Source: Olavius sp. associated proteobacterium Delta 1
GTDB lineage: Bacteria; Desulfobacterota; Desulfobacteria; Desulfobacterales; JAFDCJ01
Assembly (NCBI GenBank): GCA_902749685.1
Contig: CACVKW010000771.1
Location: forward strand, 1 to 64,000
Length of the DNA: 64,000 nt
Direction: 5' to 3'
In this document: piece after piece, positions 1 through 9,974 of the stretch
Layout of the letters: every line of letters begins with the position of its first letter
How positions within the stretch are numbered: position 1 is the first letter of the stretch
Notes under the pieces: model-generated
Databases searched by the model: none
Told to the model about the DNA's origin: nothing
Seen by the model: the letters and a program-made list of their open reading frames with translations, nothing else
Position numbers and translations under genes: made by a program

Positions 1-46
1 CTGATTTCTAAATCACTAATTTCCCGTTTATAACTGCCTGTTTTTA

Positions 47-298
47 TTAAAGGCAGTATTTGATTTTCAAATTATTTTGGACAGCAATGATATCAAATAC
101 ATCTTTTAATTTATTTTCTACAATGTTGAGGAAAGCATCAGGTTCTGAATTGCTCCCTGATAACGCCGGCAAAATTGAATTGGCAACTCTTTTTCTTATT
201 TTCATTTTTTCAATTTTGCTGAGGCGATTTAAGGTCGACAGTTCCATTTCGAAGAGCTTTAAGATAGCTTCAATTTCTTTGTGCTGAAAACGTAACAT
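47..298 (-). CDS. hypothetical protein, 83 aa
   Basis: I do not recognise this protein. An open frame extends upstream to 430, but the Cys/Asn-rich first 44 residues look like untranslated sequence. The ATG at 298 is preceded by a GGGTAATAAT stretch that could serve as a weak ribosome site. From there the product reads as a helical, charged protein (MLRFQHKEIEAIL..., with several Lys/Arg and Glu residues) and no membrane segment or signal peptide. It stands alone at the left edge, next to the aminotransferase gene on the same strand. It may be a real small gene or a chance frame. Confidence 0.4.
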   Translation of the reverse strand: MLRFQHKEIEAILKLFEMELSTLNRLSKIEKMKIRKRVANSILPALSGSNSEPDAFLNIVENKLKDVFDIIAVQNNLKIKYCL

Positions 299-454
299 AT
301 TATTACCCGAATCGACCGTCGACAAAAGGAAAAACAGAAGTAACGTTTTAAAATAGCTGCTATCATTGTTATGATTGCAAAATATATTAGATCTTCTGAT
401 TTTGATACAGCAACGTTCCTGTAATGTCAACCGTGATGAATTGAGGGGTGAGGT

Positions 455-1693
455 TCAAGCGGCTTTCTTTATTTTGGGGTGAGGCAGGCTGTCTTTGATC
501 AAGTTACCGAGTACCCTGATAGCGATTTCTATGTCCTCCTTGCCGGCCTGGGCGTAAGACAGCCGGAAGGTGTTGTGGCCACTGTTGTCAACGAAAAATG
601 GCTGCCCGGTTACAAAGGCCACGTTGTGCTCGACAGCGCGGCGGTATAGCTCTGCGGCATCCATGCCCGGGGGAAGGTAAACAAAAATAAAAAATCCGCC
701 CTGGGGTCGATTCCAGGACACTGGCGCCGGAAAATAGTGCGCCATTTGTTCCAGCATAAAATCGCGCTTGGCCAGGTAAAATGAGGTGTTATCCTGAATT
801 TGTTTGTCTAAAAGTCCCTGCCGGATGAACTCCAGCAGGATATGCTGGGCTGGTGTATTGGTCGCCGCATCGGCAAACTGTTTGGCCACCACCATCTGGC
901 GGATAGCCCCTTTTTCTCCATAGACCCAACCCAGTCGCATGCCGGGCACAAAAGTTTTGGACAATGAGCGCAGGTGAATTACCCGGCCAGTTTCGTCTAA
1001 CGACTTTAGCGAGGGCAGGCGCCGGCCTTCAAACCGCAATTCGCCATAAGGATCATCTTCAAAAATGACCAAATCGTATTCGTCAGCCAGCCGGATAAGC
1101 TGGCGGCGTCTTGTGAGGCTGAGGGTAACCCCGGTCGGATTCTGAAAGTTTGGAATAACGTAGACGCCTTTGACGCATTCGCCGGCGGCTTTCAAACGCT
1201 TCACTTTCTGCTGCAGTGCTGCGGTATCCATTCCATTTCGATCTACCGGTACCCCGACAACCCTGCCGCCCCGTGACCTTACTGCGCCGGGACCGCCAAA
1301 GTAGGTCGGCAGCCCGACCAAGACCACATCGTTTCTGTCGACAAACACCTGGGCCGCCAGGTGCATGCCCTGGGCAGATCCATGGGTAATTATTAGGTTG
1401 TCGGCTTTGGCATTAATTACCCCCTCATTTCTCATCCGTTTGGCAAGCTTCAACCGCAGCGTCCGCAAACCTTCCGTTGAACCGTACTGAAGGATCTGTG
1501 CGCCGCGTACGGCCATTAATTCGTCAAAGATCCGGCGAATTTCCGCAAGTGGAAAGCTTGCCGCGTCGGGCCAGCCGCCGGCCAGTGAACGCATTTCCGG
1601 TCGGGCAACCAGGGCACAAATGTCACGGATGGCAGACGGTTGTGCGCTCAAAGATTCGGAACTATACAGATGAGACAAATGATTTTTACCCAT
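455..1693 (-). CDS. PLP-dependent aminotransferase (class I/II fold, LysN/ArAT-like)
   Basis: A fold-type I aminotransferase of 412 aa, the usual length for the 2-aminoadipate/aromatic aminotransferase branch that lacks the GntR domain of MocR proteins. Visible landmarks are YGSTEG near residue 70, PNFQNPTG near 181-188, FEDDPYGEL near 211-219, and SLSKTF, where Lys246 should form the Schiff base with pyridoxal phosphate. The C-terminal Arg-containing FRLSYA motif should bind the substrate carboxylate. The ATG has a strong GAGGAGG site 6 bases upstream. It is co-oriented with the unknown 421-aa gene and the AsnC-type regulator, so it probably deaminates an amino acid (branched, aromatic or alpha-aminoadipate type) entering the pathway of the neighbouring mutase. 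The exact substrate cannot be read from sequence. Confidence 0.9.
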   Translation of the reverse strand: MGKNHLSHLYSSESLSAQPSAIRDICALVARPEMRSLAGGWPDAASFPLAEIRRIFDELMAVRGAQILQYGSTEGLRTLRLKLAKRMRNEGVINAKADNLIITHGSAQGMHLAAQVFVDRNDVVLVGLPTYFGGPGAVRSRGGRVVGVPVDRNGMDTAALQQKVKRLKAAGECVKGVYVIPNFQNPTGVTLSLTRRRQLIRLADEYDLVIFEDDPYGELRFEGRRLPSLKSLDETGRVIHLRSLSKTFVPGMRLGWVYGEKGAIRQMVVAKQFADAATNTPAQHILLEFIRQGLLDKQIQDNTSFYLAKRDFMLEQMAHYFPAPVSWNRPQGGFFIFVYLPPGMDAAELYRRAVEHNVAFVTGQPFFVDNSGHNTFRLSYAQAGKEDIEIAIRVLGNLIKDSLPHPKIKKAA

Positions 1694-1827
1694 AACGAAC
1701 CTCCTCAGTTGAGGAAAAATCTTTTTCCGCTTTTGATACCCGGCATTCCATCATTGCCTGTAACTTACCAACCCGGACAGCCGCAAAAACACGATACTTA
1801 TCGAAAGATACAGACGTTTCTTGACAT

Positions 1828-3093
1828 CTACTTGTGTAGATTCCAGGCGCAAACAACCCCGATACCGGCTTTTACCAGGGCTTTGGCAGTGCAATTTACC
1901 GCATCGTGCTTATCCAGATAGTTAAGCTGCAGTGCATCCATTAAACCCTGGGAGACAACTTCTTCTTGGGGCATGAAGTAATCTAAAATATCGCTGGGAT
2001 GCTGGCGGCTGCCGTCAATTTCCGGATCGCCGCCTTCATGCTTGGCGGCAATGTTGGCTACATCCCGGGCCACTTCGATCAGCTCATCGCGTCGGTTATA
2101 AGGTTGACGTACGATGGATTTCTGAGTTTCGGTGATGTGGTGTTCAAAACGCACGACCTTTTCCAGGCCCAAGGATTGGCGTATTTGAGCCGCCTGTCGC
2201 AGGGTCCAGTTGTCGGCCGAATTGGACAGATTAAAGCCGATCAATGAAGTGGTGCCGTCATCGCGGGCAAACAGGCGGGCGGCCATCAACGTCCAAAACA
2301 CGGCCAGGGGATTGTCGTTACCCATAAAAACCGAAATCTTAAACTCGTTATCCACGCCCAGTTTGTGAAGCAAATAGGCGGCCAGGATGGTGCCGGAATT
2401 GATGTTAAGCACCTGGCGCACGCCATAGTTGGTGTAATAAAGAAGATACTCCTCGACCCACTTATAGGGATACTCATTGGGCTGTCCGATGCCGCCGAAA
2501 TAGCCGGTAATGCATTCCGGGCCCCCGAGATGTACGTTGGAACCATCGGTGCCCTTGGTGTCCAGGGTTTCAACATAGGTGGCGCCGACGATCTGCATCG
2601 CCGCGGCAGTGGCCAGTATGTCGCCGTTGTCTGCAGTCTGCTCTTTCATGTTGCGCACCCGGATATAGCGGCCGGGCATCAGTTCCATGTTTGTAATGGA
2701 CTTTCTGGCTTCGGCGATCAGCCACGGGAAATACTGCAAGGCACTGATCTCGAGGGTCACTGCGTTATTCTGGTTAATTTTTGCTACGGCATCACGATCC
2801 CCTAATACCCGATCGTAATAATCGGCCATGGAAACAAAAGTGCCGTTATCGCGCTGTTCAGTCAGCCAATCGAGATCAGCTGCATAAGGCGAGTTGATTT
2901 GTTTTAAGCGGGTGACCAGGTTATCAAGTTTGCGTGCTTCGGCTGCCTTGCGGTTAATTTCCCGGGGACCGCCGTATTTTTCAACAATTTCCAGAATTCG
3001 ACTGATGGTTTCATTGTCGGGATCGGTTAACAACGCATTGACTTCGTTCAGACGATCTTGCGATATCTTCAATTGCTGTCTTAGGTCATTCAT
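1828..3093 (-). CDS. conserved-looking protein of unknown function, 421 aa
   Basis: I do not recognise the family. The 421-aa product is soluble, without signal peptide or membrane segment, and starts at an ATG with AAGGAG seven bases upstream. The first ~75 residues are charged and helical. From about residue 80 it looks like an enzyme, with glycine-rich turns and alternating hydrophobic strands: ATYVETLDTKGTDGSNVHLG, a Gly/Tyr-rich GGPECITGYFGG segment, NINSGTILAAYLLHKLG, MGNDNPLAVFW, and a His/Asp-rich tail (RFEHHITETQ, EIDGSRQHPSD). The pattern would suit an alpha/beta barrel, but that is inference. It lies between an aminotransferase and an AsnC regulator and diverges from a B12-dependent mutase, so a role in the same catabolic pathway is likely. 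Confidence 0.75.
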   Translation of the reverse strand: MNDLRQQLKISQDRLNEVNALLTDPDNETISRILEIVEKYGGPREINRKAAEARKLDNLVTRLKQINSPYAADLDWLTEQRDNGTFVSMADYYDRVLGDRDAVAKINQNNAVTLEISALQYFPWLIAEARKSITNMELMPGRYIRVRNMKEQTADNGDILATAAAMQIVGATYVETLDTKGTDGSNVHLGGPECITGYFGGIGQPNEYPYKWVEEYLLYYTNYGVRQVLNINSGTILAAYLLHKLGVDNEFKISVFMGNDNPLAVFWTLMAARLFARDDGTTSLIGFNLSNSADNWTLRQAAQIRQSLGLEKVVRFEHHITETQKSIVRQPYNRRDELIEVARDVANIAAKHEGGDPEIDGSRQHPSDILDYFMPQEEVVSQGLMDALQLNYLDKHDAVNCTAKALVKAGIGVVCAWNLHK

Positions 3094-3213
3094 GGGTATA
3101 CTCCTTGTGGCAATTATTCCCTAACTAGCTTAAGAAATTTATCTTCTTCGCCGGCGATCATTTTGTAACAATGCTCGTCTTTGGGAAACTCAGCGCCTTC
3201 TATATTGTATAAG

Positions 3214-3675
3214 TCATGCTTCCTCCAGCGGGTAGCCGTTGTCGTTTTTTATCTCGGAAAAGACCAGAAAGGTTTCCGTCTTACCCACGCCCGGCAGGGA
3301 TGCAATCTGTTCTTTGACGAGAATGCCAAGCTCTTTGAGATTTTTGGCAACAATGTGAAGAATGTAGTCGAAACGACCGGTGACGTGATAGCAGGTCATA
3401 ATATTGGGAATCAATTTGACGGCCTGTTCGAAAGGTCGGATGGTTTTGGTCGAATGCTGTCCCAACGAAACGGAGACCAGAGCCTGGACGCCAAATCCCA
3501 GCTTTTCCGGATTGACGATGGCTTTAAACCCGTTGAAGTAGCCACGTTCTTCAAGCCGGCGAACCCGCTCCAGCATGGTAGACGGAGCCACCCCCAGTTC
3601 TCGGGCCAGGTCGGCGTTTTTGACTCTGGCGTCCTTCTGCAGGGCGCGCAATATTTTGCGATCTAAAATATCCAT
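3214..3675 (-). CDS. Lrp/AsnC family transcriptional regulator
   Basis: A 153-aa protein of typical Lrp/AsnC length. The N-terminal helix-turn-helix is clear: MDILDRKILRALQKDAR, then LARELGVAPSTMLERVRRLEERG at about residues 23-45. The C-terminal RAM (ligand-binding/oligomerisation) domain follows, with the usual YHVTGRFDYILHI core near residues 95-108. Such proteins usually sense an amino acid or related metabolite. The gene is first in the minus-strand cluster with the 421-aa protein and aminotransferase and diverges from the mutase genes, so it probably controls this locus. A perfect 10-bp inverted repeat sits just upstream. The ATG lacks a clear Shine-Dalgarno sequence. Confidence 0.93.
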   Translation of the reverse strand: MDILDRKILRALQKDARVKNADLARELGVAPSTMLERVRRLEERGYFNGFKAIVNPEKLGFGVQALVSVSLGQHSTKTIRPFEQAVKLIPNIMTCYHVTGRFDYILHIVAKNLKELGILVKEQIASLPGVGKTETFLVFSEIKNDNGYPLEEA

Positions 3676-3681
3676 TGGTTT

Positions 3682-3725
3682 CGAATTAAATGCAATAATA
3701 TTTATTAATACCCGAATTTAATTCG
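3682..3725. promoter_or_regulatory. perfect 10-bp inverted repeat upstream of the asnC-type gene (candidate operator)
   Basis: CGAATTAAAT at 3682-3691 is exactly mirrored by ATTTAATTCG at 3716-3725. The arm centres are 34 bp apart, about three helical turns, and the element begins 6 bp upstream of the regulator's start codon. AT-rich, widely spaced palindromic half-sites are typical of Lrp/AsnC binding and autoregulation. The rest of the divergent gap, to the mutase start at 4053, is AT-rich and would hold the promoters. I see no other defined element there. Confidence 0.5.
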
Positions 3726-4052
3726 TTTGTCAAGTAATTTCAAAAAATATAATTTGATATAATGCCTATATAATTAAACTTTAACCCTAATACACCAAAA
3801 CCAAAAAGTTAAAAAAAATTGGTTTCCCGGAGGCTTTGTGAGAGATAACATTTGGCCAACCCTGATATGCACAATTACTTTGGCGTTTGCCTGGAAAGCG
3901 GGATTACATGGTTGACATGTAAAAATTTAATATTTACAATTCAAAGCTCCCAGGCGCCTCATTTCGGGCATTTCCATAGCCGATTAAATTCCATCATTGA
4001 CCCCGGGTTGGTTTTATTTCGTCGAAATAAAGTTCCGCTGAGAAGAATTGTT

Positions 4053-5813
4053 ATGAAACAATCAAAAAAATCTACCAAGCAGTTGCTGAAAGACGCCTTA
4101 AAGGATCTCCGGCAATCCCCCTTATATAACCGTAAAGCGCTCGATAAGCTCAGTCAAAACTTTAACCAATGGCAGCAGGAAAGCGTGCGGCCAGACGATC
4201 TGGAAAACTGGCAGACCGTCCCCCGGATGGTTCTGGGATCCCAAACACCGCGGGATCTGCTTTATACTCCGTTGAACAACCCCGAATTTGACTACGCCGC
4301 CGATCTGGGCAATTCCGGCGAACAGCCTTTCACGCGCGGTATTCATGCCAACATGTACCGGGGACGGGCGTTTACCCGGCGGCAGCTGGCCGGTTACGGC
4401 GGACCCGAAGACACCAACCAGCGCATTAAATTCCTGCTGGATCATGGTGCTACGGGCATTTCCATTATATTTGATTTACCCACAATCCAGATGTACGACT
4501 CCGATGATCCGGTTTCCACCGGCCAGGTGGGCATGTCCGGTGTCGCCATTGATTCGGTCGAAGACATGGATCTTTTATTCAAGGACATCGCCCTGGATGA
4601 CGTGACGGTGTCTCTGGTTTCGCACTATCCTTCCAATTCGGCCATTTTATTTCCCATGTACCTGGCCCTGGCTAAACGGCGTGGTATCCCCTGGGAGCGC
4701 TTGAAGGGCAGCATCCAAAACGACATGACTCTGGAGGAGGTGGTCCGCAGCGGGCCGGAGTATATTCCGCCGCAGGACTGTTTTCGGATCCAGTGCGATA
4801 ACATCGAGTTTATTCGGCAGCAGGTGCCGCTCTGGAATTTTATGACCGTCAATGGCTACAATTTACGCGAGTTTGGAACCTCTGCTGTCAGCGAGATGGC
4901 CGTGGCGCTGGTCAATGCCGCAGAAACTTTAGAGGCGCTCGAGGATCGCGGTCACGACCCTGCCTGGCTCGGTCAGCGGATGGCTTTTTTCTGGTCCATC
5001 GGCAACGATTTTTTCGAGGAAGTGGCCCGTATTCGGGCAGTCCGCAGGCTTTGGCACCGCATCATGACCTATCGTTTTAGCGCCAAAGATCCCCGGGCGA
5101 CCTGGATGCGCTGCCATGTGCAGACCTCGGGTGTTTCCCTGACCCGTCGGGAGCCGATGAACAATGTGGTGCGAGCCTCCTACCATGCCCTGGCGGCGGT
5201 GCTGGGTGGGGTGCAGTCCCTGCATGTGGACTCTTTTGACGAGGCCTATTCGGTGCCCACCGAAGAAGCCGCCCTGCTCTCTTTGCGCACCCAGCAAATT
5301 CTCCAGGAAGAAACCGGTGTGACCCAGGTGGCCGATCCGCTGGGCGGCTCATTTTATGTGGAAACCCTCACCAATGAGATGGAACGGCGCATTCTTGACG
5401 AAATGGAAGAAATCGAAAGTATGGGGGGGTATGTGGCGGCCATAAAAACCGGCTGGATTCATCGAAAAATATCAGATTATTTCCGCCGGGAACGCGAGCT
5501 TGTGGAAAGCGGCCAGACCCGCGTGGTGGCTGAAAATACCTACTTGTCCAAAGACAAGCTTCCTTCGATCAATGTATTCCGGTATCCCCGGGGCGCAGCC
5601 GAAAGACAAAAGCAGCGTTTGGATCAACTCCGGCAAACCCGCGACAACCACAAAGCCACTCAAGCTTTGAATAACCTGGAAAAAGCCTGTCGTGCTGGAA
5701 GCAACATTTTGCCTTTGGCCGTGCAATGTGCCGACGCAGGCTGCAGCGAAGGCGAAATGTTTGCCGTTTTTAAGAACGCTTTCGGGCTTTGGAAGCCTCC
5801 GGTGTTGTGGTAA
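4053..5813 (+). CDS. acyl-CoA mutase large subunit (methylmalonyl-CoA mutase family, divergent)
   Basis: A 586-aa catalytic subunit of a coenzyme-B12-dependent acyl-CoA mutase, without the C-terminal B12 domain, which is encoded separately downstream. The frame is open back to 3852, but the ATG at 4053 (AGAAG upstream) gives the family's normal N-terminus. TRGIHANMY (94-102), QLAGYGGPEDTN (111-122), FDLPTIQMYDSDDP (140-153) and GSIQND (219-224) follow the family pattern. By alignment by eye, Tyr102, Gln222 and Arg232 match Tyr89, Gln197 and Arg207 of methylmalonyl-CoA mutase. The catalytic His244 position in (S)GYH(I)RE is Asn270 here (NGYNLREFG), and the preceding strand (VSHYPSNSAIL) is also atypical. 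The substrate is therefore probably not plain methylmalonyl-CoA. A CoA ligase downstream suggests the pathway begins with a free acid. Confidence 0.9.
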   Translation: MKQSKKSTKQLLKDALKDLRQSPLYNRKALDKLSQNFNQWQQESVRPDDLENWQTVPRMVLGSQTPRDLLYTPLNNPEFDYAADLGNSGEQPFTRGIHANMYRGRAFTRRQLAGYGGPEDTNQRIKFLLDHGATGISIIFDLPTIQMYDSDDPVSTGQVGMSGVAIDSVEDMDLLFKDIALDDVTVSLVSHYPSNSAILFPMYLALAKRRGIPWERLKGSIQNDMTLEEVVRSGPEYIPPQDCFRIQCDNIEFIRQQVPLWNFMTVNGYNLREFGTSAVSEMAVALVNAAETLEALEDRGHDPAWLGQRMAFFWSIGNDFFEEVARIRAVRRLWHRIMTYRFSAKDPRATWMRCHVQTSGVSLTRREPMNNVVRASYHALAAVLGGVQSLHVDSFDEAYSVPTEEAALLSLRTQQILQEETGVTQVADPLGGSFYVETLTNEMERRILDEMEEIESMGGYVAAIKTGWIHRKISDYFRRERELVESGQTRVVAENTYLSKDKLPSINVFRYPRGAAERQKQRLDQLRQTRDNHKATQALNNLEKACRAGSNILPLAVQCADAGCSEGEMFAVFKNAFGLWKPPVLW

Positions 5814-5845
5814 GTTTTTAAGCCGAAAAAGCCGGCTTAAAAACT
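5813..5845 (+). terminator. 13-bp stem-loop between the two mutase-subunit genes
   Basis: AGTTTTTAAGCCG (5813-5825) pairs perfectly with CGGCTTAAAAACT (5833-5845) around a 7-base loop, starting on the last base of the large-subunit stop codon. It resembles an intrinsic terminator or mRNA-stabilising hairpin. A proper U-run is lacking beyond the stem, so partial termination that lowers small-subunit expression is only a possibility. Confidence 0.55.
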
Positions 5846-6017
5846 GTAATTTTAACGAAAGAGTTTTCATGGGGGAACGGCATCCAAATTTGCCATTGAA
5901 AATATCCAGTTCGCGGCTGGCCGGCGACGGGCTCAGTCGAGTCGAAGCGGCTCCCATAGCAGATCAATTAAACGATCAGCAATTTGTGTTTTAAATTCAG
6001 TCTGAAACGGAGTAAAA

Positions 6018-6443
6018 ATGAACCGCAGGGTTAAGGTGCTATTGGCCAAGCTGGGTCTGGATGTGCATAACCGGGGCGTGATCACTGTGGCCATGGAATT
6101 GCGCGATAAGGGCATGGAGGTGATTTATCTGGGCAATTCGCTGCCTGATGAAATCCTTGCCACCGCCGTGCAGGAGCAGGTGGATGTTATCGGGGTTAGC
6201 TCGCTGGGCGGGGCCCACCTGAGCCTGGGAAGCTTATTGTTGCACAAGGCCGAGCAAACGGATCTGAAAGATGAATTTGTGTTTCTGATCGGGGGGGTGT
6301 TTTCACCCGAAGATGCCGAGGAACTTTTAAGCCTTGGATTTGACGATGTTTTTCCGCCCGGCGCGACCCAGGATACCATCGTTTCCGGGTTGCAGAAGGC
6401 TCTGGCTGAGAAAAAAGGGGGGGGAATTGAAATTGAAGAATGA
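6018..6443 (+). CDS. cobalamin-binding subunit of the acyl-CoA mutase
   Basis: A 141-aa stand-alone B12-binding domain, the usual size of the small subunit in two-protein mutases such as 2-hydroxyisobutyryl-CoA mutase. The DxHxxG signature appears as LDVHNRG at about residues 14-20, where His17 should replace dimethylbenzimidazole as the lower cobalt ligand. The SxL motif (GVSSLGG) and the GG motif (LIGGVFSPED) follow. It should pair with the large subunit encoded 200 bp upstream. The gap between them contains a 13-bp hairpin and a half-copy of a REP-like palindrome (about 5924-5947), which is unusual for subunits needed in equal amounts. The last codons (GGIEIEE) run into an imperfect repeat. 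Confidence 0.93.
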   Translation: MNRRVKVLLAKLGLDVHNRGVITVAMELRDKGMEVIYLGNSLPDEILATAVQEQVDVIGVSSLGGAHLSLGSLLLHKAEQTDLKDEFVFLIGGVFSPEDAEELLSLGFDDVFPPGATQDTIVSGLQKALAEKKGGGIEIEE

Positions 6444-6700
6444 AGATTGAAGAATTATGGAAGTCGCTTTGCTCGGTCTTTATAAAGATGAAAACTTAGC
6501 TAGTTTATAATTTTAACAACTTGTTTAAAAAGAAATCTATATCGACCCTCAGGCCATTTTTATAATATTGATGATTATAGAATCAAAATTTCAGGATTTG
6601 GATCTATATAATTGGTTTTTTTATTAAATTGTAAGAACACTAAAAATAAGATAGATAGAATACCACAAATATTCAATTTACAATCTTCAATATTCAATCC
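6424..6700. repeat. imperfect inverted repeat flanking the gap after the B12 subunit
   Basis: An ATTGAA-ATTGAAGAATGAAG-type stretch at about 6424-6456 is mirrored by ATTCAATTTACAATCTTCAA at 6671-6690 and the bases after it. The arms are low-complexity and imperfect and enclose about 215 bp of AT-rich DNA without a gene. The left arm encodes the last residues of the B12 subunit. It may be a decayed small mobile element. Confidence 0.35.
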
Positions 6701-6727
6701 CGGCTTGTCCGGGCAGGGAGGTAATTC

Positions 6728-8131
6728 ATGCTAAAATGGCCGCCGGTCTATGACGCCGGCTATCATCCCGCTCCCGACCAGGATTACTGGTTTCCGGAAA
6801 TTGAAACCATGGATCCGGCGGAACGGGAGCAGACTATTATTTTGCCCAAGCTCCAGCAGCAACTTAAGTATGCATATGAGCATTCCGGGCTTTATCAAAA
6901 AAAATGGGATGCTGCCGGGGTAAAACCAGATGATATCCTTACCCTTGATGACTTTGAGGCCATACCCATTCTAACTAAAGATGAGCTGCGTGCCGATCAG
7001 GCTGAGCAACCTCCTTTTGGCAGCAACCTGTGCGTTTCATACCAGGAATTGGCCCGGGTGCACGGCACTTCGGGTACCACCGGCAAACCGACTGCATTCG
7101 GCATCAGCAAGAGCGACATCCAGCGCATCGCCGAAACCCACGCCCGTGTCCAGTGGGCCATGGGGGTGCGTCCGGATGATATCGTCTTTATCGGATCTTT
7201 TTTCAGCCTTTACTGGGGCAGTTGGGGAGCCATGCTGGGCGCCGAGCGTCTGGGCGCAACCGCTTTTCCCTTTGGAGCCGGTGTTCCCGGTCAAACCGAC
7301 CGGGCGATTGAGTGGATGGCCACCGTCAAGCCCACCGTTTTTTACGGAACCCCATCTTACAGTCTGTATCTCGCCGAGAGGGCCAAAGAACGAGGTTTTG
7401 ATCCGGCCAGGGACTTTAATTTCCGCATCCTGTTTTTTTCCGGTGAACCCGGTGCCGGCGTGCCGTCAACCCGGAAGCGCATTGAAGAAACCTATGGCGC
7501 CATTTGCCTGGATTCCGGCTCCACCGGCGAAATGTCGCCCTGGATGACCGATGGGGAATGCGCCCGACGCCAGGGAATGCACTTGTGGCAGGATGTGGTA
7601 TATGCTGAGCTGGTAGACCCGGCAACACACAAGCGGGTGCCTTACGGTGAGGAAGGTGTAACGGTTTACACCCACCTGGAACGCAACTCCCAGCCCATGA
7701 TCCGATTCTGGGCCGGTGATTTGAGCCGCTGGGTGAACGAGCGCTGTGCCTGCGGCCGCACCTATCCCCGGTTCCCACGGGGCATTTACGGGCGGGCCGA
7801 TGATATGTTCATTGTACGGGGTGAAAATGTCTATCCCAGCGCCATCGAGGACGTGATCCGGGGCATTGAAGGTTTTTCAGACGAGTTCCGCATCATTATT
7901 ACGCGGGAAAAAACCATGGATGAGCTGATTGTGCAGGCCGAAGCGCTGCCCGAAGTGTCTGCCGGGCAGATCGGTACCTTGCAAAATGAGCTGGCCACCC
8001 AGCTTAAGGCCAAAGGGTTGCGCACCATCGTGCAAATGTTGGCGCCCGGCTCTCTGGCGCGCACCGAATTCAAGGCCCGGCGCATCATCGATAAGCGCGA
8101 TCTCTACGACCGGATTACGCACAAGGCGTAG
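6728..8131 (+). CDS. phenylacetate--CoA ligase family (PaaK-like) acyl-CoA ligase
   Basis: An AMP-forming carboxylate-CoA ligase of 467 aa with the PaaK layout. The adenylate loop HGTSGTTGKPT lies near residues 112-122, DSGSTGEM near 261-268 takes the place of the usual YGxTE motif, and the hinge region follows as GRADDMFIVRGENVYPSAIED. The C-terminal FKARRIIDK has the catalytic-lysine character of the family. The Cys-rich NERCACGRTYPR loop is typical of PaaK proteins. The ATG is preceded by an excellent GGGAGG site. It lies downstream of the two mutase genes in the same direction, so it probably activates the acid whose CoA thioester is rearranged by the mutase. PaaK paralogues often act on substrates other than phenylacetate. 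Confidence 0.88.
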   Translation: MLKWPPVYDAGYHPAPDQDYWFPEIETMDPAEREQTIILPKLQQQLKYAYEHSGLYQKKWDAAGVKPDDILTLDDFEAIPILTKDELRADQAEQPPFGSNLCVSYQELARVHGTSGTTGKPTAFGISKSDIQRIAETHARVQWAMGVRPDDIVFIGSFFSLYWGSWGAMLGAERLGATAFPFGAGVPGQTDRAIEWMATVKPTVFYGTPSYSLYLAERAKERGFDPARDFNFRILFFSGEPGAGVPSTRKRIEETYGAICLDSGSTGEMSPWMTDGECARRQGMHLWQDVVYAELVDPATHKRVPYGEEGVTVYTHLERNSQPMIRFWAGDLSRWVNERCACGRTYPRFPRGIYGRADDMFIVRGENVYPSAIEDVIRGIEGFSDEFRIIITREKTMDELIVQAEALPEVSAGQIGTLQNELATQLKAKGLRTIVQMLAPGSLARTEFKARRIIDKRDLYDRITHKA

Positions 8132-8141
8132 GGGATGAAAA

Positions 8142-9524
<1,383 letters not shown>

Positions 9525-9782
9525 GGAACCCCCCCCCTCTTCACCTAATACATCATTTTTTTTGGCATACTATCAGTATATTAATCCCGCTGCATCAATC
9601 AAGAGAAATCGATTGATAGGTTTTACCGGTTGTCTATCTATAGATTATGTTCAATTAGAACCGTAAGATTTCAGTGGCTAGTAAATGAGAGTTGGGAAGT
9701 CGTGGTAATTTGAAATTATTTGAATCAATATCAGAAAATTTAAGCCTGGATTTTGCGAAGTCTTTTAAGTCATGTGGTTAAT

Positions 9783-9974
9783 CTAAGGCGCGGCTTCCAT
9801 TAACATGATGCCGACCGTTAATGCGACCATTACCCCAATGACCATTGCCTTTGACGCTATATCTGTCGATCGAATCACAGCTGAAATTATGGAGATCGAC
9901 GCCGTTGCTGCTATTAGTACCGCCGGGGCCATCATCAACGGAATTTCCTGCGTCAACCATGCCAGAGTCTGCAT
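9783..9974 (-). CDS. small membrane protein, 63 aa
   Basis: I do not recognise a family. An upstream in-frame ATG exists at 9992, but the ATG at 9974 is favoured because AGGGGGT lies 5 bases before it. The 63-aa product begins MQTLAWLTQEIP and carries two predicted membrane helices (about residues 11-31 and 43-60) separated by a short IRSTDIASK loop. It stands alone between asnS and the methyltransferase gene. The good ribosome site and clean hydrophobic pattern argue for a real gene. Confidence 0.6.
   Translation of the reverse strand: MQTLAWLTQEIPLMMAPAVLIAATASISIISAVIRSTDIASKAMVIGVMVALTVGIMLMEAAP

Noticed and set aside
5692-5994. Plus-strand frame across the end of the mutase gene
   Set aside because: It runs through the mutase 3' end, the hairpin and a REP-like half-copy, with no start signal.
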